Shown here in pieces: positions 44,877-58,700 of a stretch of 64,000 nucleotides of DNA. The stretch's first letter is position 1. Every line of letters starts with the position of its first letter. Position numbers and translations under genes: made by a program. Origin of the DNA: Chamaecyparis obtusa (taxonomy: Eukaryota; Streptophyta; Pinopsida; Cupressales; Cupressaceae); contig BSBK01000965.1 of NCBI GenBank assembly GCA_027943335.1, positions 372,001-436,000 of the forward strand, read 5' to 3'. The notes under the pieces were generated by a model. It was not told the origin of the DNA and ran no database searches. It saw nothing but the letters and a program-made list of their open reading frames with translations.

Positions 44877-46408
44877 TGAAATAGTAGTTCACCAAAATGA
44901 ATAGGGGTAAGATGTATGATATAGGGATGGAATATAGGACCTATCCTCAATCAAAATTCCTAAAAGGAAAGATCCACATGGATTAATCACAAATAAATGA
45001 TCAATGCACAAAATAATCTAACAATCTAGAATATGAAGAAAGGAGAACATCCTATAATCTACTATAAAAAGTATATACTTGAAATCTAAAATAAATAGAA
45101 GACAAATACTAACCTTAAAATAGGGAAGATTTGGAAAATGTTGATTTCTAATGTCTGTGCATAGTCTCGGGCAATTTTGCAATTTATTTTGAACTAGAAA
45201 TACTGAGACGGAGAAAACCTAGAAAAATTTGGTCTTTCAGGAAGCAGGTCATCCTTGACCTAGATAGCGGGGCAAGGTCTTACCCCAAGTTAGGATCCTA
45301 CCCCCCAATGAAGGTCGTCCTTGACCCAAAACAACTTCGATAGAAAATTTGTTCATGGATCTCAGAAGTTCATTGAAAAGGGTATCCAGATCTGCACTTC
45401 ACTTCACTTTCCTATACCTATACCTGCAAGAAAAATGGTTTTTGTTGTTTGGATGGGGGGTTTTCCTTGGTCAAACCCCAATTTAGGAATTAACCTTAAA
45501 ATTTAATTGAAATTGCAATACGTATAAACAAAATAAATGAAACTATTCACCTTTCTTATGTTGAAGTCCTTGTGGAGGATTTGAATCCTTGAATCCACAA
45601 GTAGGAATGCTCCAAATGAATGTAGGATGTATCCAATCAATGGCACTAGATGTTCAACACCAATCTTGAATGGATCTTTTCATAGGAAGAGGCTTGGATG
45701 AATATGGATGGAGAAATCTTCAAGGGGGTCCAAAGAGATTGAATCCTTCAATAGCTAACCATGGATCTCCTTGATGAATGATTGAATGCTTGAACACTTG
45801 AATGCTTTAAGATGAATGAAATTGAGAGCTAGATGTCTTGATACTGAAATTTCTTGATGGAAAAAAGAGATGTGAAAAAGTGATGGAGAAAACTTGATGG
45901 AGAAAATCTAGGGCACAAAATCCTAGAGAGAGGCTGACATCAGAGAATTAAATCCCAATTAATATTAACCCCTAGAAATGGACCTAGATTAAATTCAATT
46001 TAAGGATTTACCATTCTGAAACCCAAAACAGCTGACCCAGAAGTGGGAAAAAGAAACTTTCCAAAGCCTGACATCCCGTAACTCCCAAAATCTAAAAATT
46101 GGACTTGGAGTCATGGATGAGGTAGACACCACCCTAGGTCAAGGTTGAGGTTGTCCATGACCTAGGTTAGGGTCTAGGTCATCCTTGACCGTACCAGGTC
46201 ATCTTTGACCCTGACAATAAGAAACTCTAGATTCTCAGAGAAAACTATGAGAAAAAGGTTGGAAATAAGGGGGAGAGAAGCAGAACAAGGGGGAAATAGC
46301 TAGATACATGCAAAGACCTGATCAAGGATCTTAACATGACCCTAGACTACTCACTCAGAGGGATAAATGCTCTTAACATGGAAGTGCTTCCATTTTAAGA
46401 TGATATGT
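44877..46408 (-). repeat. LTR (3' LTR, inverted relative of 749-2486)
   Basis: On the - strand it begins next to a polypurine tract (AAAGTGGGGGCTTAA, about 46423-46409), then continues TATCATCTTAAAATGGAAGC. It ends TTTTGGTGAACTACTATTTCA at 44877. It aligns with the LTR at 749-2486 in inverse orientation but is diverged, so these are separate insertions of one family. Confidence 0.65.
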
Positions 46409-47718
46409 TAAGCCCCCACTTTAGCAAGAGTATGGACTCGATGGAAACTCTTGGCAAAGGAAATCATAATGAAAAGATAATCTTATCGTAATCAAAGAGG
46501 AAAAAGGAAACCTCAATCCCCCAAAAAACTCAAGTCTTCATCAACTCCAAGATCACAATAAGAGAGACATCTCTAAAGAGAAAGAGAGAGCAAGAGAGAG
46601 AGTGTGTGATTATCTCACCCAATGAGAACTTATGTCCCATTGTGAACCACACAAGGAAATGACACAACTGGAAAGATGGAATTGAACTGCCTAGTGAATG
46701 TGGTTACTCACTAGTCAACCCATGAAGGATTCACCCTTAGGAATATTCTATTACATAAGAGTAAAACCAAAAACAAAAGAGATCCAGTTTTAACGACACC
46801 TTCGACCTTAAGGGATCAAAAATTTGAAACTAGAGGGATCAAGAGATCCTAAAATATAAATCCATGCTTTAAGGATTAGTTGCTAATCCAAAAAGGGAGA
46901 AAAGTATCTTGAAAAATAATATATGCATGTTGAAAAGTGCGTGTGTGCAATAGGTGAGTAGAGCATATGCCCCCATGTTAAAGTCATTGCTAACACTTTA
47001 AAAGGAGCAATGGCTTTAATGGAAACATAAATAACTCCACTGATTATGTTTCCACTACAAGATACCCCCAGATGAAGACAACTCAAGGGAAATATCACAT
47101 AAACATATAGAGAACATAGAAGGGATCTACCTGCCGTAGGGTCAGTATGATCATAAGATTATATATATATATATATATATGATATTATTGAAAATGAACT
47201 GACATCATTCCCCAAAGAAAGTAGAACTACAATCACAAAGGAGGAAAGATCACATAAGATATACAAAGAAGTATCTTTTCAGACCATGACATGGAGACCA
47301 AAAAGAATTAGTGCTACCACATCTCGAATCCAAGCAGATTACACAAGGAAACATTTATGAACAATAGCATAGATACAACATAACATGAAACAACATATAG
47401 AAGAATAGAGATACATATAGAAGAATCATACAATAGGTTCAATTCCTTTATCACCTTGCACCAACAAAGCAACAAGGGTCATATAAAAGAATCTAACAAC
47501 ATTTAGCAAACACATCATGGGAGAAGCATAGTACAATAGGAAAACACACAAAAAAGATACCATGAAGGAAAAAACAATCAAGCACACTACGTACTCTCCC
47601 CATATCATTCTATATCATTTAGGGAAGGTGGGTAACTCACGAGAGGGACTATATCTAACACAATAGGGGTGATAGCCAGTTCCAAACAAGGATCCTCTTG
47701 AGAATCACAATGTTCGAT
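46409..47718 (-). mobile_element. Internal 3' tail of the same LTR element, truncated
   Basis: Upstream (in - orientation) of the LTR at 44877-46408. It is purine-rich in parts (AGAGAGAGAGCAAGAGAGAG near 46580) and has no coding signature. A short TA repeat lies at 47159-47181. It ends at the Athila-like element starting at 47724, whose insertion separates it from the rest of its body. Confidence 0.45.
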
Positions 47719-47723
47719 ACTAG

Positions 47724-48938
47724 TGAACAGTCTCACAATAGGTAATAATAATCATGCCATTGTCTCTCTTAGGATTGATATACTCATACTAAGGATTACT
47801 TTCCCCACCATGAAATGCATATAGATTTTCAACCCAGGGACGTAGACTTGAAATGGGACAACATAGTTTGTACACTAAGTTCCTCTAAGAATCATACTAC
47901 ATATGCTATAGGAAGATAAAATGCATGAAAGGAGCCTATGCTATTGCTGTAGGAAAGTAAACACACTTGGATACTTAATGAAATTACTACATAAAGCTTG
48001 TGAAATGAATCTAGTTTGTCTAACAACTCAAAACATTCACTATGTCTATCTTCTGCAAGTGTTGTAGGAACATCCATAGTACTAATGTTGCAAGAGTAAA
48101 ATAGTAACTCTACTTGAAAGTAGGGAAAATGTAGGAAGAAAATCTACTCTAACTTAATCTAATCCACCTCCCAAGTAGGCCCCCCTGGTTGGCTTCTGCT
48201 AACTACTAACACAAGAAATAATCCAAAATCACTCTTCCATTAAATTCTTTTTAACTGTTACATAACAATTGAACAATTCATGAAGAACAGAAAAGAGAAA
48301 CTTCTTCTTATACTGAATACATCATTCTATATTTTCTCGTTACCTAACTAAGTTGATCAAATCCCTTTATAAAGAGGATTGACACTTATTGAAAACATAA
48401 TAGAAAAGTCTGAATAAACCTCACCAAATAAGGAGGTGGTAAAACAACCATGACATATTACAATTACTGCAGATAACGGAATAAAAACTCTGAGGAAATA
48501 TAGAAAGACTTATTTCCTATATTCTCTGGAACAACAACTCCTTTCTAGGTGTGACATATCCTTCAGAACCATGTTGGATTATTTTTCCATGATTGGTCTT
48601 CTAACACTCCTTTAATGCAGTTGCACCACTCTTTCTACTACTCCTTGTTTACTTGAAAGGTTAGTAACATTCAGTACACATATGCAAGTCAACATTTCAA
48701 CTCCTACTCAAATGTTAGAACACAACTTAAAATAACTATATGCAGTACTACATTATATTTATAATAGTCAACAAAACATGTCATTCAAGCTACCCATAGG
48801 CTTTGTGGCTTTAGTTGTACTTAGCATAAGTTCACATAGGTATAAGTCATAAATGTTTAGAAATGTCTAACAACACATAAAGAGTGTCAACAAAGTATGA
48901 AGATTATAACAAAATTGAGACAATAATTCATCTCATCA
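47724..48938 (-). repeat. 3' LTR of the Athila-like element (1215 bp)
   Basis: Matches 63131-64000 in the same orientation from GTCTCACAATAGG onward. Its other end (ATTCATCTCATCA) abuts the polypurine tract TCTGCCCCCTACTA (+ strand, 48939-48952). Confidence 0.9.
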
Positions 48939-48952
48939 TCTGCCCCCTACTA
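48939..48952 (-). other. Polypurine tract of the Athila-like element
   Basis: TAGTAGGGGGCAGA on the - strand immediately before the 3' LTR; primes plus-strand DNA synthesis in this class. Confidence 0.8.
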
Positions 48953-51450
48953 ATAGAATGCTTGTCCTCAAGCATTGTATTTCTTGGCTATAGAACTAAA
49001 GTCACTGACAACCTTCTTCCCTTTCTTTCCACTCTTGAAAGTGTAGTAAAATCCTATTGTTCTTTCCAGGTAATCTCCTGGGTGCTCCTCCTTCAAGTGA
49101 TCCAACCTAGTAGTATTGATGTCATATAGGGGCCATAGGAGTGTAGGCAGTTGAAAAGACAAAGGCATCTATAATTCCTTTCTGACCTATCGCCCCAATT
49201 GCATATATATGGTTTCTTTGTTGTTTGCTTCTTCAAAATTGATTGGGCTATGTGGCTCTATTTTCTTGAAGGCCTCTAGTAATTTGGTCCACTGGCTCCT
49301 TACTCTTGCAAGACCTCTCTAAAAGTAAAAGTATGGCAGTCCTTGGTATTCTCTATAGACCTTGTCTCTTAATGCAAAGACTTTCTCCTTGATTTTTGGC
49401 TTTTGTTTTCCATAGGTCAAATTGAGCCAATCCCTCAAAATGAGATCAGGTTTATGTGACTCAGCCCTTAATGGTAAGGGTTCAATTTTTTTTAGATCCT
49501 TATAGATATCCATCTTCCTGTCATAGTGTACTTCATTATTCATCCATGACATCAGAGCCCTTAAGTGAATATCCCCTATATAGAGTAGAGGATTCCACTC
49601 TGTTTCATGTGGGATGACAAAGTTATGCAAATATAAATCACATAATAAATTTTGTTGCCATGGGGGAAGAGTTTGATATATTCAATAAAAATTTTGGGCT
49701 AACTTGAACTCACAATCAATAATCTTCATGGTCATCATAAGTTGAAACAAAATAAATTGTTCTTTTAAACAAATAGCATATACCCTAGGTGGCGGTCTAC
49801 AAGCTATGACCTGATCGGCTAGTTTTAGGGCTTTGTCCATTTGCTATTTTTGTTTCTTTAGCTTCTCCTTAAGAGATTCAATTTCCTCATCCTTATCAAA
49901 TATCTCTTTCTGCATTTGATCTCTTTTTGTCTCTACCAAGTCTTTTGAAAAACAAAATGATTGTATAGGTTAAAGAGTACAGATTGAATTGTTTGTGAGG
50001 AAAATTCTTGCGTTTGAGCTTTCTTTTTCTTTTCTTTGGAAACTTGTTGAAAGTACTCAATGAACCATGTGGACTTGTATGGCATAATGGAGACATTGGA
50101 ATATACAAGGTGCTATGGAGGAGTAGGTTGAACATTCATAGGGATGCTCTCTTTTATTACATTAGGGCTTGGCTCAGGCATTACCTGATCATCCTGTGGC
50201 ATGCTACTCTTAGGTTCTTGCACATTTTGAGATTCCTCCATATTTTGAGGTTTTTCCCATAAGGGGGAGTCATCAAGAATGTATTCAATAGAGGGTTTTG
50301 GAGCAAGTTGTGGTGCTGGAACATTTGGTTTTCCAAGGGAAGCTGAAGACACTTATCCTTGCATGTGAGGGCTTCTACGAACAGTTACCTCTTCAACCAC
50401 TACAGTTTTAGTTTGGCGAGACCTTTTTGACTTTTGTACTATGAGAATAGATGTTTTAGGAACAAACACTGTAGAACTCAACCTTTTTCTCTTATTTATT
50501 TGAACTATAAGGTTTTGAATTTCACCTTCTAGGTTAGGGATTTCTTTTTCAACTTTCTATTTTCCTTTCTTTGTGGAAGAAGTAGGTATATCACTCTCTG
50601 GAGTGGGCTCAGAAGACTTGTTTTTTGGGGACAATTTTGGTTCTTTTCCTTTTTCATCTATTTCTTCACTAGGCCCAGAAGACTCTACTTCATTCCCTAG
50701 AGGTTGAGCAATAGGGTTAACTTGGGGCTGCAAGGTTTTAAACTAAACAAATTCTGCCCAGGGCATAGGAGAGACATCCCTAAGAGATTTTTCAACCAAA
50801 AGATTTATTAGGGAATGATGGCTTATGGAATTTGTATTACTCTTTTGTGTTTCCTTGGCACTAATGCTTAACATATTATAGAGAAAATTAGGAATATTAT
50901 CCTGAAGATTATGCCTTACACAACTAAGCAATTTGAAATGATGGGCCTGAGGTTTGAGAATCTTCCTTCACAAGTTAAATACTTGATAATGTGGGTAGCC
51001 AATTATGGAAATGGTGGTGGAAGAGACAATCTCTTGCATCCCTTCTTAGTTATTTCAAGTGGAGGATCACTCGATCAATAGAATTGAGCTCGAGATGACC
51101 TAGCGTCATGCTCATTAGGATAGTGTTCTCCAATGACTAGTAATCTAGTGACTTCTACAATTCTTTCCTTAGTAGCAAAAATTGTTAAACCCCACATAGT
51201 TTCTTGTCCCTCTTCAAAGTGCCCATAAATTCTACTGCAGCCTCCTCATTAAATTCCATCAATTGAAGGAAATACCCTAGCCAAATTCATGCATTAAATC
51301 TATGAATTGCTTCAACATCCACCAGTAAAATAGCATGGTGAACTAGTTCATGTCTTTGTAATTTTCCACCTATCCTAGTAATTCCCAATCTTCAATTTTC
51401 TACTCTCCAATTTACTGTTAATCTTTCCATCTTCGTACACTTTTTCAAAT
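48945..51450 (-). pseudogene. Extra ORF downstream of integrase in the Athila-like element
   Basis: After integrase and about 700 bp of non-coding sequence, - strand coding-like segments run to just before the polypurine tract. An N-terminal region (about 51440-51100: VNWRVENWELL, FTMLFYWWMLKQF, DLMHEFGWG-like) is full of stops. Next comes 50931-50743 (NLQDNIPNFLYNMLSISAKE), then a Ser/Pro/Lys-rich linker with a basic KRSRQTKTVVVEE (50700-50360). 50352-50113 is Pro-rich. A C-terminal part (49630-49319, 49168-48968) has HETEWNPLLYIGDIHLRAL and RTIGFYYTFKSGKKGKK. Its place is that of the env-like gene of Athila elements, but I see no signal peptide or clear membrane anchor. It could be an accessory ORF of another kind. 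Confidence 0.5.
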
Positions 51451-52163
51451 ACCTTTCTCTTCAAATACACTTGCAATTCTTGAAAATATCAAATTTTCAC
51501 TTACATTACCTCCATTATGCTTAACATGAACAATAATAATGACATTGATTACAAAGGACATCATAACCTTAAGTGGGAGTTATCTCGCAATTTAATCATG
51601 GTCCTTTCAAGTCATGTCAAGCTCAGAAAATTAGAATTTGAAAGTATGGAAAATACCATAGGATTAAAAGAATTAATAGAACTCAACCTAAGTACAACAT
51701 TTATGTGATGAGGATGTGACTAGGGTGACTTAGGAATACAACTTGGAATTTATTACACTTCCCATACCCCCTATGAAAATTTGACAAGTGTCCTCACTTG
51801 ATAAATTTAGTATGAGAATGGGAAACTGGTGAAACGCTAATATGATACATGTAATGCAGTACTAGATATAATTATTCAAACCTATGTGCTAAAAGTGAGG
51901 AAAGAGTTAGAAAGTTGTACCTAGTGATTAGTTACTATACACACAAATGTGAGATGATGAGAGTGTCAATTCCAACAGTCACATGAAAGTGTTGATGTGG
52001 TATTTTATTGAAAGCATTAAAGTAGAAATTGTGGGTGACGTGGTGTTTGAGTAGGTGGTAGACATAGAAATGAGATGAGTTGGTGAGAAGAAGAGAGAAA
52101 AGTGAATGAAGAAGTATACCTCATATTAAATGAAGTTTTATTATGGGTTTTTTCAAAGGCATA
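51451..52163. other. Non-coding spacer between integrase and the extra ORF
   Basis: AT-rich. A 62-codon + strand ORF at 51517-51708 lies antisense within the element and has no domain. A splice acceptor or promoter for the downstream ORF might lie here in element orientation, but none is recognised. Confidence 0.5.
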
Positions 52164-55100
52164 TTATGGTGAGGCTGTAGGAGGAAGGCTTTCACCTTCT
52201 ATTGTAGGAACTGTTTCCCGAGGTGCTTTTAAACTTTGCGTGCTAAACTGCTACAAGAATTCTTCCTTGGTTTGAGGCTTGGGATACACGTGCAAGTGGT
52301 GTCCATTAACAAGCAACTTAAATTGGACTGGATCAAGTGTTTTCAATTAGATTGCTCCATTATCAAAGACATATTGAATTTCATATGGTCTCAGCCATCT
52401 AGTCTATAGTTTTCCTAGAATCTCCTTGAATCGAGAATCATACAATAGAGCCCAATCACCTACCTGAAAGTGATTATTCTTGATATGTGAATCATGCCAC
52501 CTCTTCCTTTGGTTCTGGATTAGCTCTATTCTTTCCAATGCTAATTTTCACATCTCATCTAGGGAATTAAGGTGGAGTAGGCATTCTGATTATGCTATAG
52601 GAAGATTGTTGTTCAACTCCAGAGCATGCGTAATGTTTTGTGTTCAAATTCTATAGGCAACATTTTTTCCTTTCCATACACCAATTCAAATGGCATGAAC
52701 CCTATTGTGGTCTTCCATGTTGTATGATAAGCCCATACTACTTCAGTTATCTGGCTACTCCAATCCCTATGATGCAATTGCACTATCTTTGTTAATATAG
52801 CCTCTATCTCTCTATTGGTGACTTCTGCATGTCCATTTGCCTATGGATGGTAAGTACTAGACTTCTGATGCCTTATGCTATAATCCTTCATTAAATCAGT
52901 GATTATATTTGAAGTGAATTGTGCTCCTTGTTCTGTGACTAATTCTCTTAGAACTCCATAACGGGTAAAAATGTCCTCATACAAGAATTTGGCTACTTTT
53001 TGATCTTTGGCATTCTACATTGCTTTCACTTCCACCCACTTTGTCAAATAATCCGTGCATACCAGGATGTAAGATTTTCCATTTGATGGAGGATCAATTG
53101 GTCCTATGAAGTCCATACCCCATCATCAAAGGGTGTCATCACCACTTGTGGATTAAGTGGCATCTCATCTGATTTTGTTGGACGACCCATCCTATGGCAT
53201 TTATCACATTTTTTTGTATAACTAGCTGCATCTTTGTGTAATGTTGGCCAATAATATCCTTTTGTTAATTTTTTCGGGGCTATTCTCTTTACTACAAAGT
53301 GACCTCCACATGGCTCATCATGACAAGGATGGAGTATGTGATATATTTCATCTTCTCTCACACAACTCCTTATGATCTAATTTGGACCAGTGTAAAATAG
53401 ATTGTTATCTATCCATGAAAATTGAAAGCTTTTCTCTGCAAGCTTTTTCATGTCTTTCTAAGAAAAATGTGGGGGCATCTTATTTTCTGCAAGATAGTTG
53501 GCTATGTTTGCATACCATGGGTTATTGATTGCTATTTGGAACAAGTGTTCATCTAGAAATGTATCTTCAACCTCAGTGGTGTCTTCATCATCATTTTCTA
53601 GTCTAGACAAGTAGTCATCAACTACATTTTCCTTCCTTGGCTTATAAACAATTGTTATATCAAATTCCTGCAATAGTGAAATCCATCTTGCCAATCTTCT
53701 TGTTATAGCAGGTTTTTTCATTAGATATTTTATTGCTAAGTGATTAGTGTGAACAAAAATGGGATAGCCTGTGGCATAGTGTCGGTATTTTTTCAATACA
53801 TAAACTACAGCTAGGAGTTCCTTTTCAGTAACTGTGTAATTTAATTCAGGGCCATGGAGGCTTTTACTCATATAGTAAATTGCATTCTCAAGGTTAGTAG
53901 GCTTTTGTATGAGCACAACACCTATGGAATAATCTGATGCATCTATATGGATGTGGAATGGAATAGACCAATCTGGTCATTTGAGGACTGGTGCAGTTGT
54001 TAGAAGTTTTTTAGCTACAGGAAGGACTCATCACATGCTTGTGTCCATATAAATTTAGCTTCTTTTGTAAGCAGTGTGTATAGAAGACTAGCAATTTGAC
54101 TAAAATTTTGAATAAAGCATCTATAGTATCCAACATGTCCTAAGAAATATCTTACATCTTTTTTCTTAGTAGGGGTAGGTAATGTGAGTATTACCTCAAC
54201 TTTAGCTGGGTCCACTTGAATTCCTATTGCTGAAATAAAATGCCCAAGTACTACTCCTTCCTGTATCATCATAAAGCTTTTTTCACTATTAAGGGATAGA
54301 TTATGTTCCTTACATCAGATTAACACCTTTTCAAGATTCTTCAAAGCCTCTTCAAATTTCACTCCAAATGTTGTAAAGTCATCCATATATATCACCATAC
54401 AATCATGTGATATGTCAGCAAAAATACTAATTACAACCATCTAGAATGTTGCTGGAGCATTACACAACCCAAAAGGTAGGACCAAATATGCATATGTCCC
54501 CCATGGACATGTGAATATAGTCTTCTCCTGGTCTTCTAGAGCAATAGTTATCTGATTGTATCCACTATATCCATCAAGAAAGGAAAAATACTTTTTACCT
54601 ACTAAAGTATCAAGTACTTGGTCAATGAATGGAAATGGGAAGTGATCTTTCATAGTTTCTTTGTTTAACTCCCTGTAATCCACATAGATTATCCATTTAC
54701 CCCCCTTTTTGGGCACTATAACCAAGGGTGATACCCATTTACTATCAAATATAGGATATATAAAGCTAGCATCTAATAACTTTTGTAATTCAGTTTTGAA
54801 TATCTCCCTTAATGTTGGATTAATCCTCCTTTGGGGTTGATGGAGTGGTAGGATTCCTTCATTTATATAAATCCTATGAGTACATTATATAGGGCTTAAT
54901 CCCTTCATGTCCCCATAGTCCCATGCAAAGGCTTTCTCATGTGTTTGCAATAGTTTTGTTAGTTGCTCCATCTATTGCGAAGGAAGCTTATTATTCACAT
55001 GGAGATTATGACCCTTAGAAATCTCAATAGTAGTTGTAAGGTCAAGCATGGACACTTTAGGGATAGGACTTGTGTTTACTTCACTAGGTAGCAACTGATG

Positions 55101-55176
55101 GATGATATTGGGTTCTGAAGGTAATACATAGTTCTCAAAATTGTCTTCATATGCGGTTAATTCTAACACAGAACTT
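52164..55176 (-). pseudogene. Athila-like RT, RNase H and integrase
   Basis: From the copia insertion at 55176: a protease-RT linker, then RT (54790-54270) with VSPLVIVPKKGGKW, FLDGYSGYNQI, FTCPWGTYAY and YMDDFT, and its thumb region (GHVGYYRCFI). RNase H is at about 53980-53600 (FVHTNHLAIKYL, LARWISLLQEFD). The integrase zinc region is at 53290-53180 (GGHFVVKRI, CDKCHRMGR). Integrase core at 53130-52700 has GMDFIGP, LVTEQGAQF and ANGHAEVTN. The C-terminal region reaches a stop at 52164. Breaks: stops near 54890, 54440, 54320 and 54015, a 1-base loss between MTPFDD and GMDFIGP that shifts the frame, and several stops in RNase H and integrase. The second catalytic Asp of integrase is Glu. Non-functional. 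Confidence 0.88.
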
Positions 55177-55181
55177 TCAAA

Positions 55182-55573
55182 TGTTAGGATTAACAAGACA
55201 AAAATAACAATTACATGCAAATATAACCAATATCAAAAAACAATAAACCACATAGAAAAGAACACAATACAAAAATAGTTAACATGGTTCACCCAATCCC
55301 TGGGCTACGTCCACCAACAATGAGTCCAATATTATTATTATCCAGTGATTACAACCTGATTATAATCTATAATTCCTTATAGCTCAATTTTGCACCAAGT
55401 ACTAAAATCATATATTATGAAATCCCTAACCCTAAGCCATATTAAACAATATTTTACCGCTTTAGGGTTATAATGAGTTACAATATGTCAGCCCAAAAAT
55501 AGCTAAAAATATGTTGGCCTCAACGGGAGGAAAAGTGTATAGTACTTTCCTGATCAGTCACCACAAGATAACA
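55182..55573 (-). repeat. 3' LTR of the copia element (392 bp)
   Basis: TGTTAGGATTAACAAGAC to ACCACAAGATAACA, matching 59954-60360. On the - strand it is preceded by AAGTGGGAGAT (55584-55574), the polypurine tract. It holds CCCTAACCCTAA and, further on, TTTAGGGTTA, which are part of the LTR and not telomere arrays. Confidence 0.92.
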
Positions 55574-55711
55574 ATCTCCCACTTGGTGACTGATCAATAT
55601 CCACACTAAAAAAAACCTCCCACTTAGAGACTAATCCTATAGAAATACCGCTACCATATGAGGCTCCCACTAGATCAAACCACCCTAGACTCAGTTGTTC
55701 CTTTATTCTGT

Positions 55712-58700
55712 TCAGTCTAGAAGACCAACTAAAGTTGAACATGAGTTCAACTTCTCCCTTGTTACTACCTTTGTAAACATATCTGATGGATTATCATATG
55801 TATGAATCTTTTCCATCTTTAACTTCCCATCATCCAAAACTAACTGAATGAAATGGTACTGCAAATGTATGTGTTTTGTCTTTGAGTGCAAAGCAAAATT
55901 CTTCATAAGATGAATGGAACTTTGGCTATTTGTATGCAAAAAATTATTTGTTTGTGGATGTCCCAACTCTTCCATGAAGAATTGAAGCCATATCATCTCA
56001 TTGGCTACCTCTGTAGTAGCAACATACTCTGCCTTTGTAGTGGATAAAGCAACCACCTTTTGTAGTCAAGAAATCCAACTCACTGTTGTCCCATCAATAG
56101 TAAATACATAACCTATAGTACTCCACCTGCTATCTATATCTCTTTCCAAATCTGAGTCAACATAGCCTTGTACAATAGTAGTAGAACCCCCAAAGTGTAA
56201 ACACTTACTAGATGTACCTCTCAAATATCTAAGAATCCATTTGACTACATTCCAATGGTCAATACCAGGGTTACTCATATATCGGCTAACAACTCCCACT
56301 ACATGTGCAATATCTGGCCTAGTACATACCATATCATACATTAAGCTCCCTACAACTGAAGCATAAGGTACCTTAGAAATTTTTGCCTCTTCTTTTGATG
56401 TCTTAGGACACATCTCCTTAGTCAATTTCAAATGACTAGGCAATGGTGTGCTGACAACTTCGGCACTCTCCATAGAGAAACATTGCAACACCTTCTCAAT
56501 ATAATCATCCTGAGATAGAGACAACTTCCTATTTCTCCTATCTCTACAAATTTTCATACTAAGGATTTATTTTGCTGCCCCCAAATCCTTCATATCAAAT
56601 GAATATGCTAACTGTTGTTTCAACCCCTTAATGTGATCCATGTTAGACCTAGCTACAAGCATATCATCAACATATAAACATAAAATAATGTAGCTGTCAT
56701 CATCCAACCTCTTAAAATAAAAACAATGGTTAGAATGACACCGACTGTATCAATGCTCATTCATAAAAGTGTCAAATTTAATATACCATTTTCGAGGTGC
56801 TTGCTTCAAGCCATATAAACTTTTCTACAATCAGCACACCAAATTCTCCTTACCCTTGACCTCAAATCCTTGTGGCTGGACCATATATATTTCTTCATCC
56901 AAATCATGATGAAGAAAAGATGTTTTAATATCAAGCTTCTCTAAATGCAAATCTTCAGTAGCCACAATACTTAAAACAGTACAAATAGAAGTTATTTTAA
57001 CAACTAGAAAAAATATCTCATCAAAATCAATACCCTTTTTCTGTGCAAATCCTTTTACAACTAACCTAGCTTTAAATCTTTTCTCACCTCCATCCTCTTC
57101 TTTTATCTTGTAAACTCATTTATTATGTAAAGCCCTTTTACCTATAAGTAACTTACATAAATCCCATGTTTGATTTTGCAACAAAGAGTCTATTTCATCT
57201 GTGATTGCAGACTCCCACTGAAGCTTTGTATCCACCTGCACAGCTTCATTAAAACATTCAGGTTCACCAACATCTGTTAATAAAATAGAATATAAAGAGG
57301 GAGAGAATCTGTCTAGAGGTTTACTTAGCCTTGTTGACCATCTAACATTCACTGGGGTGTGTGGTATTTGTTTTTGCTGTTGTTGTGGAGTATAAGGAAC
57401 TACTGGAACATCATCTTTTGGAGTATCATCCAGTACTACATAGTCATTTTCTTTCTTCTCATGCTGCTGCAATAGATCTTTGTACAATACTTTCTCATTG
57501 AATATGACATCCTTGCTTCTTACAATTTTATGATTTTCAAAATCCAAAAGCCTATAACCAAATTCATCAATTCCATATCCAACAAATACACATTTCTTTG
57601 ACTTAGCTTCCAGCTTGGTTCTATTTTTAGAATCTATATGTGCAAAAGCTTCACAACCAAAGGTTTTGAGAAAAGAATAACTCACCTTCTTACCACTCCA
57701 TGCTTCCTCTAGAATACCACAGTCCAAAGGAGTAGAGGGGCCTCTATTGATTAAATAAACAATAGTGTTCACAGCCTCTGCCCACATGTTTTTGGGCAGC
57801 CTAGCATGCAACCTCATACTCCTTACATGCTCCATTATTTTTCTATTCATGCGTTCAGCCATTCCATTTTCTTGTGGAGTCCTTGGTATAGTTTTCTACC
57901 TACGAATACCATTAGAGGAACAATAATCTTCAAATTTTATACTATACTCACCACCATTATCAGATCTAAGACATTTTAACCTTTTACCAGTCTCATTCTC
58001 AACCAAGCATTTCCATTTCTTAAAAGTTTGAAATACATCAGATTTCTGTCGATGGAAATAAATCCATACTTTTCTTATTTTATCATCTATAAATGTAACA
58101 TAATATAGAGAGCCACCAAGGGAAGATACTTGAGCTGGTCCCCATACATCTATATGCACAAGCTCTAATCTCTCATTTTTCTTTTCCTTCCCACTCTTCA
58201 CAAAACTAACTCTCTTTTGTTTTCCATACACACAACTCTCACAGAAATCCATATTTACACATTTCAGACTAGGTAAAACTTTCTTTGAATGAGTTAATTT
58301 CATACCTTTTTCACTCATGTGCTCTAGTCTATTGTGCCACAGTGTTGTGTCAAAATCTACAACAACAATTTTATGTTCTTCCTGCTCAATTGCAGCCACT
58401 ATTCTTGAACATTCATTATCTTTTGAAACAATTAAAGTAGAAGGAATAGTATGACCTATACAAAGATATAAGGTGCCTACTTTCACACCTTTTTCTACTA
58501 CTAAGGAACCTTTTGAAACCTTCCAATTTCTATCATTAAAAGTAACTATGTAACCCTCATCACCTAGCTGCCCTGCTGAAATTAAATTCCTACTCAGCCT
58601 TGGAACATGTCTTACCTCTTGTAGTAGCCAATGATTCCCATTCCGCAACTTAATCTTAATTTTTCCCTTTCCAACTATCTGACAAGTTTCATTATCTCCC

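Noticed and set aside
48945..51450. Calling the extra ORF of the Athila-like element an envelope gene
   Set aside because: Position fits, but no signal peptide, cleavage site or clear membrane anchor can be seen; kept as an unknown ORF.
55425..55470. Telomere-like CCCTAA / TTTAGGG motifs
   Set aside because: Only one or two units, present at the same place in both copia LTRs; ordinary LTR sequence.
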